Source: an uncultured Draconibacterium sp.
GTDB taxonomy: Bacteria; Bacteroidota; Bacteroidia; Bacteroidales; Prolixibacteraceae
DNA length: 64,000 nucleotides
Assembly: GCF_963677155.1 (NCBI RefSeq)
Contig: NZ_OY781884.1
Coordinates: forward strand, 4,212,501 to 4,276,500
Direction: 5' to 3'
Part shown: piece by piece, positions 35,627 to 45,325 of the stretch
Numbering within the stretch: the first letter of the stretch is position 1
How the letters are laid out: every line of letters starts with the position of its first letter
The notes under the pieces: generated by a model
The model's database searches: none
The model's input: the letters and a program-made list of their open reading frames with translations, nothing else
Told to the model about the DNA's origin: nothing
Made by a program: the position numbers and the translations under genes

Positions 35627-36631
35627 ATGAAAAAAACGTATTACCTTTTTAATCCGGGGCGGTTGCAGCGCCGGGACAACACGCTGAAATTTACACCGTA
35701 TGACGAAGACGGTAACGAACAAAAGCCCCGCTTTTTGCCGGTAGAAAATGTGCGTGAATTGTATTGCTTCGGAAACCTGGATGCCAATTCAGCCCTTTAT
35801 AATTTCCTGGGACAGGAGCAGATTCCCATTCATTTTTTTGATTACTACGAAAATTATACCGGCTCGTTTATGCCGAGGGAAGCACTTATATCGGGTAAAA
35901 TGTTGATTGCCCAGGTAAAATGCCAGCAGAACCGAAAATCACGCATTGATCTTGCACAGCGAATCCTTGACGGTGCAAGTTTTAACATGGTAAAAAACCT
36001 GCGTTATTACAATAGTCGCGGAAAAGACCTCGAACCCATTATCGATATTATTGAAGTATTAAGTTCCAAAATCAGGCAAACTACTGCTATTGACGAGTTG
36101 ATGGGAATAGAAGGTAACATCCGTAAAAATTATTATGAGGCATTTGAATTGATTATTAACGATTTTAGTATGAGTGGGCGTTCATATCGTCCGCCCGAGA
36201 ATGAAGTAAATGCCTTGATTTCTTTCGGAAATATGATGTGTTATAGCCAATGCCTCCGGGCAATTCACCAGACACAACTCAATCCTACTGTCAGTTTTCT
36301 TCATGAACCTGGCGAAAGGCGGTTTTCGCTTTCGCTTGATTTGGCAGAGGTGTTTAAACCGTTGTTGGTTGACCGAGTAATTTTTAAAGTGATGAATAAA
36401 AAAATGATTCAATCTCACCATTTTGAAGATCAATTGAACAGGGTGAGTTTGAAACCAGCCGGGAAGAAGACTTATGTGCAGGCTTTTGAAGAACGCCTGA
36501 AAGAAACTATAAAACACCGCACATTGAATCGCTCAGTCAGTTATAAGCACCTGGTAAAACTTGAGTGTTATAAGTTGCAAAAACATTTGCTTGGCATTGA
36601 AGAGTATAAACCTTTTAAAATGTGGTGGTAA
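35627..36631 (+). CDS. cas1: Cas1 spacer integrase
   Basis: A 334-aa protein of the type I-B Cas1 group. The metal ligands are visible as Glu162 (MGIEGNIRK), His226 (SFLHEPGER) and Glu241 (LDLAEVFKP). It forms a complex with Cas2 that inserts new spacers at the leader end. Gene order cas4-cas1-cas2 is standard. The stop is shared with the cas2 start (TAATG). Confidence 0.97.
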   Translation: MKKTYYLFNPGRLQRRDNTLKFTPYDEDGNEQKPRFLPVENVRELYCFGNLDANSALYNFLGQEQIPIHFFDYYENYTGSFMPREALISGKMLIAQVKCQQNRKSRIDLAQRILDGASFNMVKNLRYYNSRGKDLEPIIDIIEVLSSKIRQTTAIDELMGIEGNIRKNYYEAFELIINDFSMSGRSYRPPENEVNALISFGNMMCYSQCLRAIHQTQLNPTVSFLHEPGERRFSLSLDLAEVFKPLLVDRVIFKVMNKKMIQSHHFEDQLNRVSLKPAGKKTYVQAFEERLKETIKHRTLNRSVSYKHLVKLECYKLQKHLLGIEEYKPFKMWW

Positions 36632-36894
36632 TGTATGTTATTGTAGTATATGATATCGGTCAAAAGCGAGTGGCAAAGATGTTGAAATTATGCCGCAGAT
36701 ACCTGAACTGGATCCAGAATTCGGTGTTTGAAGGCGAAATTACCGAGGCACGATTAGAAGAATTCAAATTCAGAGCTATACAGCTTATGGACGAAGAAGA
36801 CGACAGTCTGATTATTTTTAAAACACGTCAGGAAAAGTGGCTAGATAAAGAAATTGTAGGGAAAGAGCGGCAAAATTTGGACACATTTCTATAA
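36631..36894 (+). CDS. cas2: Cas2 adaptation protein
   Basis: I use the ATG at 36631, overlapping the cas1 stop; an alternative GTG start lies 9 nt upstream. The 87-aa protein starts MYVIVVYDIGQKRVAKMLKL with the conserved Asp8 and has the block NSVFEGEIT. It is the structural partner of Cas1 in spacer acquisition. It is the last cas gene; the leader and array follow on the same strand. Confidence 0.96.
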   Translation: MYVIVVYDIGQKRVAKMLKLCRRYLNWIQNSVFEGEITEARLEEFKFRAIQLMDEEDDSLIIFKTRQEKWLDKEIVGKERQNLDTFL

Positions 36895-37118
36895 ATGAAG
36901 TTGTCGAAGTCTGAGGTTTCCTTTTTATCTGGCCTTTTTTATAATGGATTATAAGCAAAAGGTTCTTTGACATGTTGATAATAAGTGAATTATATATACT
37001 TGTCGATCCTCCGGGCAAAATCCGGTTTAGAGGATCGACAACAAAATCATATTAAAACACTATTTTTGAAAAACGTAGTTCCTTGAAAATGAACTATTTT
37101 TTTTGAGTCGTCGAACGG
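36895..37118 (+). promoter_or_regulatory. CRISPR leader
   Basis: The 224-bp AT-rich region between cas2 and the first repeat. It contains GGTTCTTTGACATGTTG (36961-36977), which includes the TTTG of a possible Bacteroidota -33 element, the inverted repeat at 37000-37041, and a T-run (37098-37105) just before the array. Its leader nature follows from position, AT content, and because degenerate repeats occur at the opposite end. No exact promoter is claimed. Confidence 0.75.
37000..37041. repeat. 12-bp perfect inverted repeat in the leader
   Basis: TTGTCGATCCTC (37000-37011) and GAGGATCGACAA (37030-37041), with CCGG tetranucleotides in the 18-nt loop. It lacks a following T-run, so it is not a standard terminator. 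It may be a protein site or cruciform that acts in spacer integration or transcription. Confidence 0.7.
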
Positions 37119-40100
37119 CTCACAATCGTACCTAAGTGGAATTGAAATATGTATCAGGGCATTATGATTGCCTTAATCTTGGCTCACAATCGTACCTAAG
37201 TGGAATTGAAATGCTGAATAGACTTGGTCTGTTTCGTCAGCGTTTGTACTCACAATCGTACCTAAGTGGAATTGAAATGTGGTTGGGATAAAGATGAATC
37301 AAATGATTTATTACTCACAATCGTACCTAAGTGGAATTGAAATTGATAAGAAGTACCGAAGAAGCCCATACCGGTTTCTCACAATCGTACCTAAGTGGAA
37401 TTGAAATCTGGGATGAAGCCTATAGTGTTCGATTTAGCGATGGCTCACAATCGTACCTAAGTGGAATTGAAATACGCTTATGAAACAGATCAAGTCTTCG
37501 CAGCTGACTCACAATCGTACCTAAGTGGAATTGAAATTACAATACTAAACCCCGAAGAGTTGGACGGGCACAGCCTCACAATCGTACCTAAGTGGAATTG
37601 AAATTATTGATATTCCAATCGGGCCAACTGAAATAACCAACCTCACAATCGTACCTAAGTGGAATTGAAATTTTGTTGATAAATGGAAAACGTGAATTTT
37701 TGCATTACTCACAATCGTACCTAAGTGGAATTGAAATTTCTATACTTACCTTTAACCATTGTTGGGTTTGCACTCACAATCGTACCTAAGTGGAATTGAA
37801 ATAAAGAAAAGGTTCTGCAACTTATTAAAAAACTGGCTCACAATCGTACCTAAGTGGAATTGAAATAGGTTTAATTTTGCATCATCGCCCATTGAAACAG
37901 ATCTCACAATCGTACCTAAGTGGAATTGAAATTTTATACGAGCGTATAAATACAAACTTGTCAATTCTCACAATCGTACCTAAGTGGAATTGAAATTTGT
38001 TTGGCCGGCGATCAGGTAATCTGAATAATCCTCACAATCGTACCTAAGTGGAATTGAAATTTATTTTCTATTAGTTTTCTCATGTAATATTATTACATCT
38101 CACAATCGTACCTAAGTGGAATTGAAATCGCGATTATCCGTAGTTATCGGTAATATTTTATTCACTCACAATCGTACCTAAGTGGAATTGAAATATGTAT
38201 GGGCAACCATATCACATAGGCGTTAGCGCTCACAATCGTACCTAAGTGGAATTGAAATTTGTTTGCGCCTCCCAATCAACAGCGGTGCAGGTCTCACAAT
38301 CGTACCTAAGTGGAATTGAAATACGTCAAACTCATGCACAATACGGCCTACAACCAACTCACAATCGTACCTAAGTGGAATTGAAATAAGTCTTTTTATT
38401 CGATTTTTCATACTCAAATATAACTCACAATCGTACCTAAGTGGAATTGAAATTACCTGTGGCCAATCCTATTAATGGTGGACTTTTTCCTCACAATCGT
38501 ACCTAAGTGGAATTGAAATAAGCCTTAGACAGCAGACTGCACAGGCAGACCTTGCTCACAATCGTACCTAAGTGGAATTGAAATTACAGAAGATATTACG
38601 CGTAATTACGTGGTTAAGCCCTCACAATCGTACCTAAGTGGAATTGAAATGAATTTGGAAGAGGAAATTCACGTTCCTAAAATGCTCACAATCGTACCTA
38701 AGTGGAATTGAAATTGAGATTTGCTCCAATGTTGGCACCTGTGATGCACTCACAATCGTACCTAAGTGGAATTGAAATTCGTATATGCACGGAACGGCAA
38801 AGCGGATACCTCGCTCTCACAATCGTACCTAAGTGGAATTGAAATTTGGTAATTCTTGCTACTTCCAGAAAAACTACATGCTCACAATCGTACCTAAGTG
38901 GAATTGAAATTCACGATAACCGGCCGGCATTGCTTTAAACTCTACTCACAATCGTACCTAAGTGGAATTGAAATTTTATTACAATGGTTTGGTAAACGTT
39001 GCCGTCGTTACTCACAATCGTACCTAAGTGGAATTGAAATAGATTAAGAAACGCTTCTGAACTATTAGAAGGAACTCACAATCGTACCTAAGTGGAATTG
39101 AAATCTACTTGAGAATGGTATACCTTTTACTATGGTACCTCACAATCGTACCTAAGTGGAATTGAAATTACCTAGGGTCAACCGTATCAAGAATCCTAAT
39201 AGTTCTCACAATCGTACCTAAGTGGAATTGAAATACAACACTCGGGTCACTGAAATAAGTATCCAATGTGCTCACAATCGTACCTAAGTGGAATTGAAAT
39301 ATCTCTTTTTGCTTCGCCTGCACCCTTTTTGTGACTCACAATCGTACCTAAGTGGAATTGAAATGTAGGCTAGTTGATCTGTTTAGGCTTAATTTAGCAT
39401 CTCACAATCGTACCTAAGTGGAATTGAAATTAATGTAAAGAATACTAAGAAAATAAAGAGTGAAATTCTCACAATCGTACCTAAGTGGAATTGAAATATA
39501 GTTATCGAGGTAGGATATTGTTTTCCGGCAGCTCACAATCGTACCTAAGTGGAATTGAAATTCGTGTAAAAATAACTACACAAAACAGAGAAGAATTCTC
39601 ACAATCGTACCTAAGTGGAATTGAAATTAATCTTGGTGGTATTGATAGTGTTCTTTCTGATGCCTCACAATCGTACCTAAGTGGAATTGAAATTTCCGAA
39701 TAGAAGGTTTTAAAGCTTTTCCGGTAGGCCTCACAATCGTACCTAAGTGGAATTGAAATGGTTTTTAAGCCGCGTTATGTTTAATTGAATAGTGCTCACA
39801 ATCGTACCTAAGTGGAATTGAAATTTTATATGAACGTATAAATACAAACTTGTCAATTATCTCACAATCGTACCTAAGTGGAATTGAAATTACCGAAATA
39901 TGATTTTTATCATGTTTTTGGTAAACTCACAATCGTACCTAAGTGGAATTGAAATATAAAAACTTCATCGACTTCGAGTACTTGTACGACTCACAATCGT
40001 ACCTAAGTGGAATTGAAATACAGAATAACCAAACGGAATTGAAACCAATTGAGCTCACAATCGTACCTAAGTGGAATTGAAATCCCATATTCATACTAAA

Positions 40101-42293
40101 CTTACGCGTGTGCGATACTCACAATCGTACCTAAGTGGAATTGAAATTTCGGAAGATATTACGCGTAATTACGTGGTTAAACCGGCTCACAATCGTACCT
40201 AAGTGGAATTGAAATTAGAAAATTGCACCCAATTCAGTCAAATCATCGTCTCACAATCGTACCTAAGTGGAATTGAAATTTCTCTGTTGTTAACAAAACA
40301 TTATTGTCAGCACCTCACAATCGTACCTAAGTGGAATTGAAATACATCTGCGTCTATCAACATACTAACTCCCGATAACTCACAATCGTACCTAAGTGGA
40401 ATTGAAATACACTATACCCAGCCGAACCTTTTACAATCACCTCCTCACAATCGTACCTAAGTGGAATTGAAATATCGTAATTTGTTGGGCTAATTGCGAA
40501 CAGAATTTCCTCACAATCGTACCTAAGTGGAATTGAAATGATATAACGACGGGAGATTTTCCACCGCCTAAATATTCTCACAATCGTACCTAAGTGGAAT
40601 TGAAATTCGCCTGGCACTACTTCCTCACATAGAATCGGAATTCTCACAATCGTACCTAAGTGGAATTGAAATAAGCTACTTCGTTTCTTCCCTTCTTATT
40701 ACTGTAACTCACAATCGTACCTAAGTGGAATTGAAATATGTCTATGAGTTTATCGGCAATTTTGACATACACTCACAATCGTACCTAAGTGGAATTGAAA
40801 TAATGCTTTTGTTAGCTCAAACCGCTCAGGACAAACCTCACAATCGTACCTAAGTGGAATTGAAATCCCTTAAGCGTCCATCTTGCTGATCGGGACGTTT
40901 TCTCACAATCGTACCTAAGTGGAATTGAAATAGGTGTAACAATAGACCAATGTAATTGGCTAATTTCTCACAATCGTACCTAAGTGGAATTGAAATAAAG
41001 TACTGCCGAATCATTGATGAATGGTTTATACTCACAATCGTACCTAAGTGGAATTGAAATACAATTAAAGCTACTTCGTTTTTCCCTTTTTTATTGCCTC
41101 ACAATCGTACCTAAGTGGAATTGAAATTCGATATCATCAATTAAACCAATATTTGGCCGATCTCACAATCGTACCTAAGTGGAATTGAAATATCCGCTCC
41201 ATAAACCGCTCGTACGCTCCGTCAAACTCACAATCGTACCTAAGTGGAATTGAAATAGATTAGGGAGTGTATATACTACTGAAACTTTTATACTCACAAT
41301 CGTACCTAAGTGGAATTGAAATAGTGTTTGGATTTTTACGGCATTTAAACTATCCGAACTCACAATCGTACCTAAGTGGAATTGAAATAGAAATTGAAAT
41401 TTTAGATTTCTTAGCTGACAAAGAACTCACAATCGTACCTAAGTGGAATTGAAATGGTGTTAAGCCCGGTCGTCACCAGCCCGGAATTATACTCACAATC
41501 GTACCTAAGTGGAATTGAAATACACCTATACAACCACAATACAATCCACGTTCTCAGTCTCACAATCGTACCTAAGTGGAATTGAAATAATGATGCTACA
41601 TTGGCGGGGGTAAAAACATGGTCTCACAATCGTACCTAAGTGGAATTGAAATAGTGATGGATATTTAACAGAGGCTAATGCTATTGAAGCTCACAATCGT
41701 ACCTAAGTGGAATTGAAATCTATTATTCAGTGTTCCACCTTCTGCAGCAATATTCTCACAATCGTACCTAAGTGGAATTGAAATTCGGCAAAAACCGCTA
41801 TAACACCTTTGCACGAACCTCACAATCGTACCTAAGTGGAATTGAAATACAATATTGTCTCCATCAACATCACCATCTACATCTCACAATCGTACCTAAG
41901 TGGAATTGAAATGCAATATTCTCGAACCGATGAAGAAAGGGAAACACTCACAATCGTACCTAAGTGGAATTGAAATTTCTGTTCGTACCATGCGAAGGTT
42001 TTTTCCTCACCGCTCACAATCGTACCTAAGTGGAATTGAAATGAAGCCGTAGGCGTTGCACCATAACTAAGTTTTGCTCACAATCGTACCTAAGTGGAAT
42101 TGAAATATAAATAATAATTTAAGACCAGACATAAACACAACTCACAATCGTACCTAAGTGGAATTGAAATTTCATTCGTGCCTTACACTCCTCGATGATA
42201 AGATCTCACAATCGTACCTAAGTGATATTGAAATATGGTTTGCCCGTCTTTCATGAATGCGATCTCGGCTCACAATCGTACCTAAGTGGAATT
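37119..42293 (+). CRISPR. Type I-B CRISPR array, 80 repeats and 79 spacers
   Basis: The 30-bp repeat starts CTCACAATCGTACC and ends AAGTGGAATTGAAAT, the AATTGAAAT-type end typical of type I-B. I counted 80 repeat starts by position, from 37119 to 42269, with spacers of about 34-38 bp. Seventy-eight repeats look identical. The one at 42205-42234 has GATATTG in place of GGAATTG, and the last (42269-42293) is cut after GGAATT. These degenerate copies mark the old (trailer) end, so the leader is on the cas side and transcription is on the plus strand. Three spacer pairs are near-duplicates (see findings). Confidence 0.97.
42269..42293 (+). repeat. Truncated terminal CRISPR repeat
   Basis: The first 25 bases match the repeat, then the sequence changes to AATTCTTTATT. 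It directly abuts the hairpin at 42296-42331. Confidence 0.85.
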
Positions 42294-42295
42294 AA

Positions 42296-42331
42296 TTCTT
42301 TATTCCAAACATGCCTGCTTGGAACAAAGAA
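42296..42331 (+). terminator. Hairpin at the end of the CRISPR array
   Basis: TTCTTTATTCCAA (42296-42308) and TTGGAACAAAGAA (42319-42331) form a 13-bp stem with one mismatch and a 10-nt loop. There is no T-run after it. It may end the pre-crRNA or be the edge of a lost insertion. Confidence 0.5.
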
Positions 42332-42855
42332 TCCTCACCTGGTTCTAGTCACAACGCCAGCGCAGGGGCTAGCTGGCCGTAGTTTATAATGACAAATAGC
42401 TATTATATGTTCGGCAAGAACACAAACAGCAGCCACCTTCAATAATAATAGGAGTAAGTAGATATGAATCAGTCGATTTTAGTATAACTACCACAATCTT
42501 ATTGTTCCGGTAATTCAACCGGACTAAAATACTTATTACCATGTATTATCTTTTTAAACCCGATTTCCGCTTGCAACAGTTTTCGCGGGTGCTTCCGAGG
42601 TACTTGTTTGTTACAAGCGGAGAACCTGCGGCCATGCCCTTGCCGGGAGAAGTCCTGCGCAGGGAGTAATTCATTATTTTTTTCAATTTTCACTCCACTG
42701 TGCCGCACCTGCGGCTTTACCCCATCAACTTACCGGATATTACTTTTATCGCTTCCCGCTGTTTGGTTTCAAACAGAGGTATGGAGGTTATTGCCTGGTT
42801 TTTTGGGGATGGCCGGCGGTACGGGGAGATTTTATAAATTTAAAAACAACAAATT
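42332..42855 (+). other. Region between the array and HU gene copy A, with a conserved HU leader
   Basis: From about 42498 the sequence (GTTCCGGTAATTCAACCGG and onwards) is repeated upstream of the second HU gene at 45467-45824. The two copies share blocks but with small insertions and deletions that break any reading frame, so this is a conserved non-coding leader or promoter region, not a gene. It contains the palindrome CCTGCGCAGG near 42655. Nothing is recognised at 42332-42497. Confidence 0.6.
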
Positions 42856-43236
42856 ATGTCGATATTATATTCAAAAATTCAACGGGTTAACCCACGCAAC
42901 CCACAAGCCGACCGGAAATGGTACCTGGTACCCAACCGCGTGGAACAAAAAACAGAAAAGGAGATTGCCGAAGCATTGAGTAAAAACACCACTTTAAGCC
43001 GTGGTGAAGCGGCCTTGGTAATAGACGAGCTGCAGGCGGTGATCCAGAATTCCCTGCTCGATGGCTACTCGGTGCAAATGGGCGACTGGGGTTCGTTTCA
43101 GCTAACGTTTAACTGCACCGGCACGGATACCGAAGCGGAATGCACGGCCGATAAAATTACCTCGGTCAACATTCGTTTCCGCCCTGGCAAACAGATGAAA
43201 GAGGCGCTGGCTAATGCAACCTTCGTGGCTCGTTAG
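42856..43236 (+). CDS. HU-family DNA-binding protein (HIG type), copy A
   Basis: A 126-aa protein. After an N-terminal extension (MSILYSKIQRVNPRNPQADR) comes an HU-like fold: AEALSKNTTLSRGEAALVID, the block QNSLLDGYSVQMGDWGSFQL and IRFRPGKQMKEAL. This is the Bacteroidota HU-HIG form, a nucleoid or DNA-bending protein. It is nearly identical to the gene at 45825-46205, differing mainly at a few residues (for example AALVID/AVLVLD, QLTFN/QLTYN). A stem-loop terminator follows 25 nt downstream. It lies just beyond the CRISPR array; a role in spacer integration is only speculation. Confidence 0.9.
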   Translation: MSILYSKIQRVNPRNPQADRKWYLVPNRVEQKTEKEIAEALSKNTTLSRGEAALVIDELQAVIQNSLLDGYSVQMGDWGSFQLTFNCTGTDTEAECTADKITSVNIRFRPGKQMKEALANATFVAR

Positions 43237-43261
43237 TGGCTGCTTGATCCTTTTTGATCAG

Positions 43262-43293
43262 AACCTCCCGGCAGTTTGTTGGGAGGTTGTTTT
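43262..43293 (+). terminator. Terminator of HU copy A
   Basis: AACCTCCC (43262-43269) pairs perfectly with GGGAGGTT (43281-43288), followed by GTTTTTG. Confidence 0.85.
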
Positions 43294-43340
43294 TGTTGCC
43301 TGGAATTCATCAACTCCGCTCGCGCCTCCCGAAACATAGG

Positions 43341-43475
43341 GATGTGATCGGTGTGCAATTCGGCAGAATTGAATCCGTTATTTTCCGCCTGTTTTCCAAT
43401 AATCGAAGACCAGAAAATGAATAGACAGATTGCAGGATAAATACCACATACACCCGGCATCCTTCGATTTGAACT
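43341..43475. repeat. Dispersed repeat, copy 1 of 3
   Basis: Contains CGCCTGTTTTCCAATAATCG, then AGACCAGAAAATGAATAGAC and AGATTGCAGGATAAATACC. Similar copies are at 45205-45325 and 46608-46735. It belongs to a larger duplicated module around the HU genes. Confidence 0.7.
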
Positions 43476-43773
43476 ATGGCTTTTTTATTTTTTCGCTGAC
43501 TGTTTTACAATCGCTTGACTATCAATTAGGAAGTGTCGTCTTTTTTTATTATCTTATTAACTTTAAAACTCAAATAAAAACCGTTGCCGTTGATTGCGTA
43601 CCCTGAAATAACAATAAAAATATATTCAGCAAGTGTTGTTATACCTCCATTTTGGGCGAATAAGAACATTTTTCCAGGTGCTACAAGCGATATAACAACA
43701 ATGATGATGCTTACCAGTTGTATGCAAGGCTGAAATAATAGATATATTGAACCAATCATAAAAATGTAGAAAA

Positions 43774-44169
43774 ATGACACCAATTAAATGCTCGATTTGC
43801 AATGGAGTTTTTTTCGACGAAAACTCTAAAGAAGAAGATGCCAAAAATACTGTTATAACAATGAATCTGTTATTTATAAAATCAATAATGTCGATGAATA
43901 GAGATGAATGGCATCCCAAAACTCCATCTCTATTACGTTCTGCCATTGAAAAAAATGCAAGTCTATTGAATGGGAATAAATTTTGCGAATGTATGCTCAG
44001 AAAGCAAAAACAGAAACTCGAAGAATCAAGAAAAAATAATGATATATTCTCAAGCCATTATATTGACCGCTCAGATGAAATCAAGCGGGGAACAGAGAGA
44101 TTAAGAACTGAAGCACAACAAAGACAAATTGAATATTTAATTGCTCGAATAAATAAGGAACATTATTAA
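43774..44169 (+). CDS. Hypothetical protein with CxxC motif
   Basis: A 131-aa protein, not recognised. It starts with a CxxC pair (MTPIKCSICNGVFF; Cys6 and Cys9) and has a second C-x-C (Cys71, Cys73) at GNKFCECMLRK, so a small zinc-binding site is possible. The C-terminal half is highly charged and probably helical (RGTERLRTEAQQRQIEYLIA). Codon use looks coding. It lies between the two HU copies with a HEPN-like gene, forming an accessory segment of unknown role. Confidence 0.55.
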   Translation: MTPIKCSICNGVFFDENSKEEDAKNTVITMNLLFIKSIMSMNRDEWHPKTPSLLRSAIEKNASLLNGNKFCECMLRKQKQKLEESRKNNDIFSSHYIDRSDEIKRGTERLRTEAQQRQIEYLIARINKEHY

Positions 44170-44529
44170 ATATTAAAGTATCATAATATTTATATTCAAA
44201 CAAAAAGGATGTTCTATCGCACAAAACGTGATTATTCTTTTAGATTAAAATGAAAGCTTCGCGCATACATCATCTATCAATGAATTAAGTATAAAGCTAG
44301 ACGACATCTTTTGTCGAGATTTCTTCAGAAGCCAAAGGAGTTATAATGAAAATATACAAATGAATAAATAAATAAATAAAGCCCAGCATACAACAAGGTA
44401 CATATTGCAGGGCGGGGTTCGGTGGTACGCCAATTGCGGATTCTCGTTTCGCAGTTCCGTGTCCTTCGGACAGGAACGCTCTTCGAAATCCGCAACGCCA
44501 AAGTGTACCAACAGTCAGTAGTAATTATT
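44170..44529. other. Intergenic region before the HEPN-like gene
   Basis: It contains an (AAAT) run (44359-44380) and a GC-richer stretch at 44380-44510 with inverted segments (TGTCCTTCGGACA, 44459-44471). This could be a recombined or leader region. The reading frame of the next gene is open through part of it, but no start there is convincing. Confidence 0.4.
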
Positions 44530-45234
44530 ATGGACAACCCAATTACATGGACGGAAAAGCTTTATAAAGGACATTGGCTAATGGGCCTTGGTTATCGCGA
44601 TTATATTGCTGCTCGCGTATTACTTAACAATCACTTGATAGTTCAAGGACTTACACTTGCGAGTACTTCAGTAGAAAAATATCTGAAGGCACTAATTGTA
44701 TTTAATATCAAAGAAAGAGAAAAATATCATTATCATTTCGACAGATTTGAGAAACTGAAAGATCTTTTATGTAAAGTCAATAAAGATGTGACTGAAGAGT
44801 TTGATCCTTTTTTCTTAGAAATATTAGAAAACGCTTTTAAAATTAGATATTACGACAATATCAAACAACCAGTTTTTATGGGCTTTTTTATAAATCAATT
44901 TATTGGAGAGTTAGACTATACTATAGACTTTCTAGAAAATTTCGTTGCTAAAACAGAGAACGGTGGAGCGTCTATTTCAGCATACAATCGTGCGATTAAA
45001 AATAACAATCCACAGCTTTTTGAAAATAACTTTGTTTTAAGCAAAGAGAATAAGAAGGACTATATGGAAAAGCCTGATGTTGGATTTTCAATCATTATTC
45101 GAATTGGATCTGTAGTTCAAGAAGAAAAAATAGTAAAAGGTCGAAGTACTAAAAATAAATATGAAGGTCGAATATCCAAGTTCCCTGAGTTTTGCACTCC
45201 GCTCAACGATCAGTGTGCAATTCAGCCGGATTGA
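44530..45234 (+). CDS. HEPN-domain-like protein
   Basis: I use the ATG at 44530 (MDNPITWTEKLYKGHWLMGL), 234 aa; an upstream frame to 44422 exists but runs through non-coding-looking sequence. The N-terminal half looks like a HEPN helix bundle (GYRDYIAARVLLNNHLIVQG, then LTLASTSVEKYLKALIVFNI), with an R-x5-H stretch (REKYHYH) that could be the RNase motif but is not sure. HEPN proteins are often RNases or nucleotidyltransferase partners in toxin-antitoxin systems; no partner gene is adjacent. The last 20 residues (from about 45190) run into a repeated non-coding block, suggesting that the true C-terminus was lost by recombination. Confidence 0.6.
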   Translation: MDNPITWTEKLYKGHWLMGLGYRDYIAARVLLNNHLIVQGLTLASTSVEKYLKALIVFNIKEREKYHYHFDRFEKLKDLLCKVNKDVTEEFDPFFLEILENAFKIRYYDNIKQPVFMGFFINQFIGELDYTIDFLENFVAKTENGGASISAYNRAIKNNNPQLFENNFVLSKENKKDYMEKPDVGFSIIIRIGSVVQEEKIVKGRSTKNKYEGRISKFPEFCTPLNDQCAIQPD

Positions 45235-45325
45235 CCCCGTTCTTTTCCGCCTGTTTCCCAATAATCGGAGACCGGAAAGTGAATAGACAGATTGCAGGAT
45301 AAATACTGCATATTATTGGCGTGTG
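45205..45325. repeat. Dispersed repeat, copy 2 of 3
   Basis: Similar to 43341-43475 and 46608-46735 (shared CAGTGTGCAATTC, AATAATCGGAGACC, AATAGACAGATTGCAGGATA). Its start overlaps the 3' end of the HEPN-like gene. Confidence 0.7.

Larger units (their letters stand above)
43237..43773. other. Non-coding region after HU copy A, with repeated blocks
   Basis: It holds a terminator, a block at 43341-43475 that recurs at 45205-45325 and 46608-46735, and a block at about 43530-43670 that recurs near 46805-46935. Frames here are antisense or broken, so no gene is called. Confidence 0.6.

Noticed and set aside
40021-40053. Spacer 45 containing CGGAATTGAAA, similar to the repeat end
   Set aside because: Only 10-11 bases match and the spacing is wrong; probably chance, not a recombined repeat.
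37752-41452. Short open frames on both strands inside the CRISPR array (with recurring FQFHLGTIV or SQSYLSGIEI)
   Set aside because: They are translations of the repeat unit plus spacers; the repeated peptide is an artefact of the repeat.
42608-42979. Open frame in the HU leader (123 aa), and the 209-aa frame at 45576-46205
   Set aside because: The two leader copies do not keep the same frame, so the sequence is conserved but not as protein.
44380-44529. Possible integron attC-like site upstream of the HEPN-like gene
   Set aside because: There are inverted segments, but no convincing core-site pair with the GTTRRRY pattern and no integrase.
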